Shown here piece after piece: positions 5,961 to 6,227 of a DNA stretch of 6,227 bases (position 1 is the first letter of the stretch; each line of letters begins with the position of its first letter). The position numbers and the translations under genes were made by a program. The stretch lies in the NCBI GenBank assembly GCA_003696125.1, contig RFHZ01000317.1:1-6227 (forward strand), given 5' to 3'. The notes beneath the pieces were generated by a model. The model was not told the DNA's origin and did no database searches. It saw only the letters and a list, made by a program, of their open reading frames with translations. The stretch comes from Nitrospinota bacterium (GTDB taxonomy: Bacteria > Tectomicrobia > Entotheonellia > J063).

Positions 5961-6227
5961 CTATTCCTTTTGCTGAACAGCGGTATAGAAGACTCGATCC
6001 CCACGGCGTACCAGTAGCAGGATCGGTTCATGGTTCTTCCCGGATTTCAGGGCCTGATAATAGTCGCTTAACCGGTAGATCGGTTTCCGGTTGACCTCGA
6101 GGATCACATCTTCTGGCCGGAGGCCTGCCTTCTCTGCCGGGCCTCCGGCTTCTACCCGGGTGATCAGTACCCCGGAGGCATCCGGAAGTCCCAGATCACG
6201 GGCGAGTTCGGCCGTGATGGTTTGTAC
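5961..6227 (-). CDS. Do/HtrA-family serine protease, C-terminal PDZ domain (5' end outside window)
   Basis: The frame is open from the right edge to a TAG at 5963-5961, giving the last 88 residues. They form a PDZ domain: VQTITAELARDLGL, then GVLITRVEAGGPAEKAGLRPEDVILEVN read in part here as GPAEKAGLRPEDVILEVN, a helix (LSDYYQALKSG), and a final strand LLLVRRGDRVFY. This matches the second PDZ domain at the end of DegP/DegQ/MucD-type periplasmic proteases, which degrade or refold misfolded envelope proteins. The catalytic His-Asp-Ser domain and first PDZ would be beyond the window, so a PDZ protein of another type cannot be fully excluded. The adjacent lipoprotein gene, 29 bases downstream, is probably co-transcribed. 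Confidence 0.82.
   Translation of the reverse strand, partial: VQTITAELARDLGLPDASGVLITRVEAGGPAEKAGLRPEDVILEVNRKPIYRLSDYYQALKSGKNHEPILLLVRRGDRVFYTAVQQKE

Overview
The window looks like ordinary chromosome from a Gram-negative (diderm), moderately GC-rich bacterium. The diderm reading rests on a lipoprotein with a clear lipobox, a periplasmic Do/HtrA-type protease, a class A penicillin-binding protein of the PBP1C type and a large signal-peptide-bearing secreted protein. Nothing in the sequence fixes the phylum. No RNA genes, insertion sequences, phage genes or CRISPR arrays were seen.

Left part, + strand (1-2400). The 3' part of pbpC (PBP1C) runs off the left edge. It holds the SxN and KTGTS motifs of the transpeptidase domain and the C-terminal PBP1C domain. 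Fifteen bases after its stop, behind a strong Shine-Dalgarno, comes a complete 431-residue PLP enzyme of the class III aminotransferase fold. It is closest, from memory, to 2,2-dialkylglycine decarboxylase, and the two genes are probably co-transcribed.

Middle, + strand (2401-5377). A 271-base non-coding stretch contains two good hairpins whose arms share the same core sequence, so an alternative pairing is possible in the manner of an attenuator leader. It precedes a 901-residue exported protein. This protein has a signal peptide, a right-handed parallel beta-helix region ending in an NWWGDPSGP motif, three beta-sandwich-like modules (the first and third clearly duplicates) and a C-terminal cysteine-containing InlB B-repeat-like domain. 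Its role is unknown; the build suggests a cell-surface or secreted protein that binds glycans or other surfaces.

Right part, - strand (5464-6227). A convergent pair is transcribed towards the secreted-protein gene: the C-terminal PDZ domain of a Do/HtrA-family serine protease (cut by the right edge), then, 29 bases downstream, a small 155-residue lipoprotein. These two probably form an envelope-maintenance operon. A hairpin with a T-run at 5437-5463 lies between the convergent genes and may terminate one or both.

No dramatic new system is evident. The items most worth a second look are the structured leader at 2484-2579, the mosaic secreted protein, the decarboxylase-like active site plus four-cysteine insert in the PLP enzyme, and the uncharacterised lipoprotein paired with the protease.
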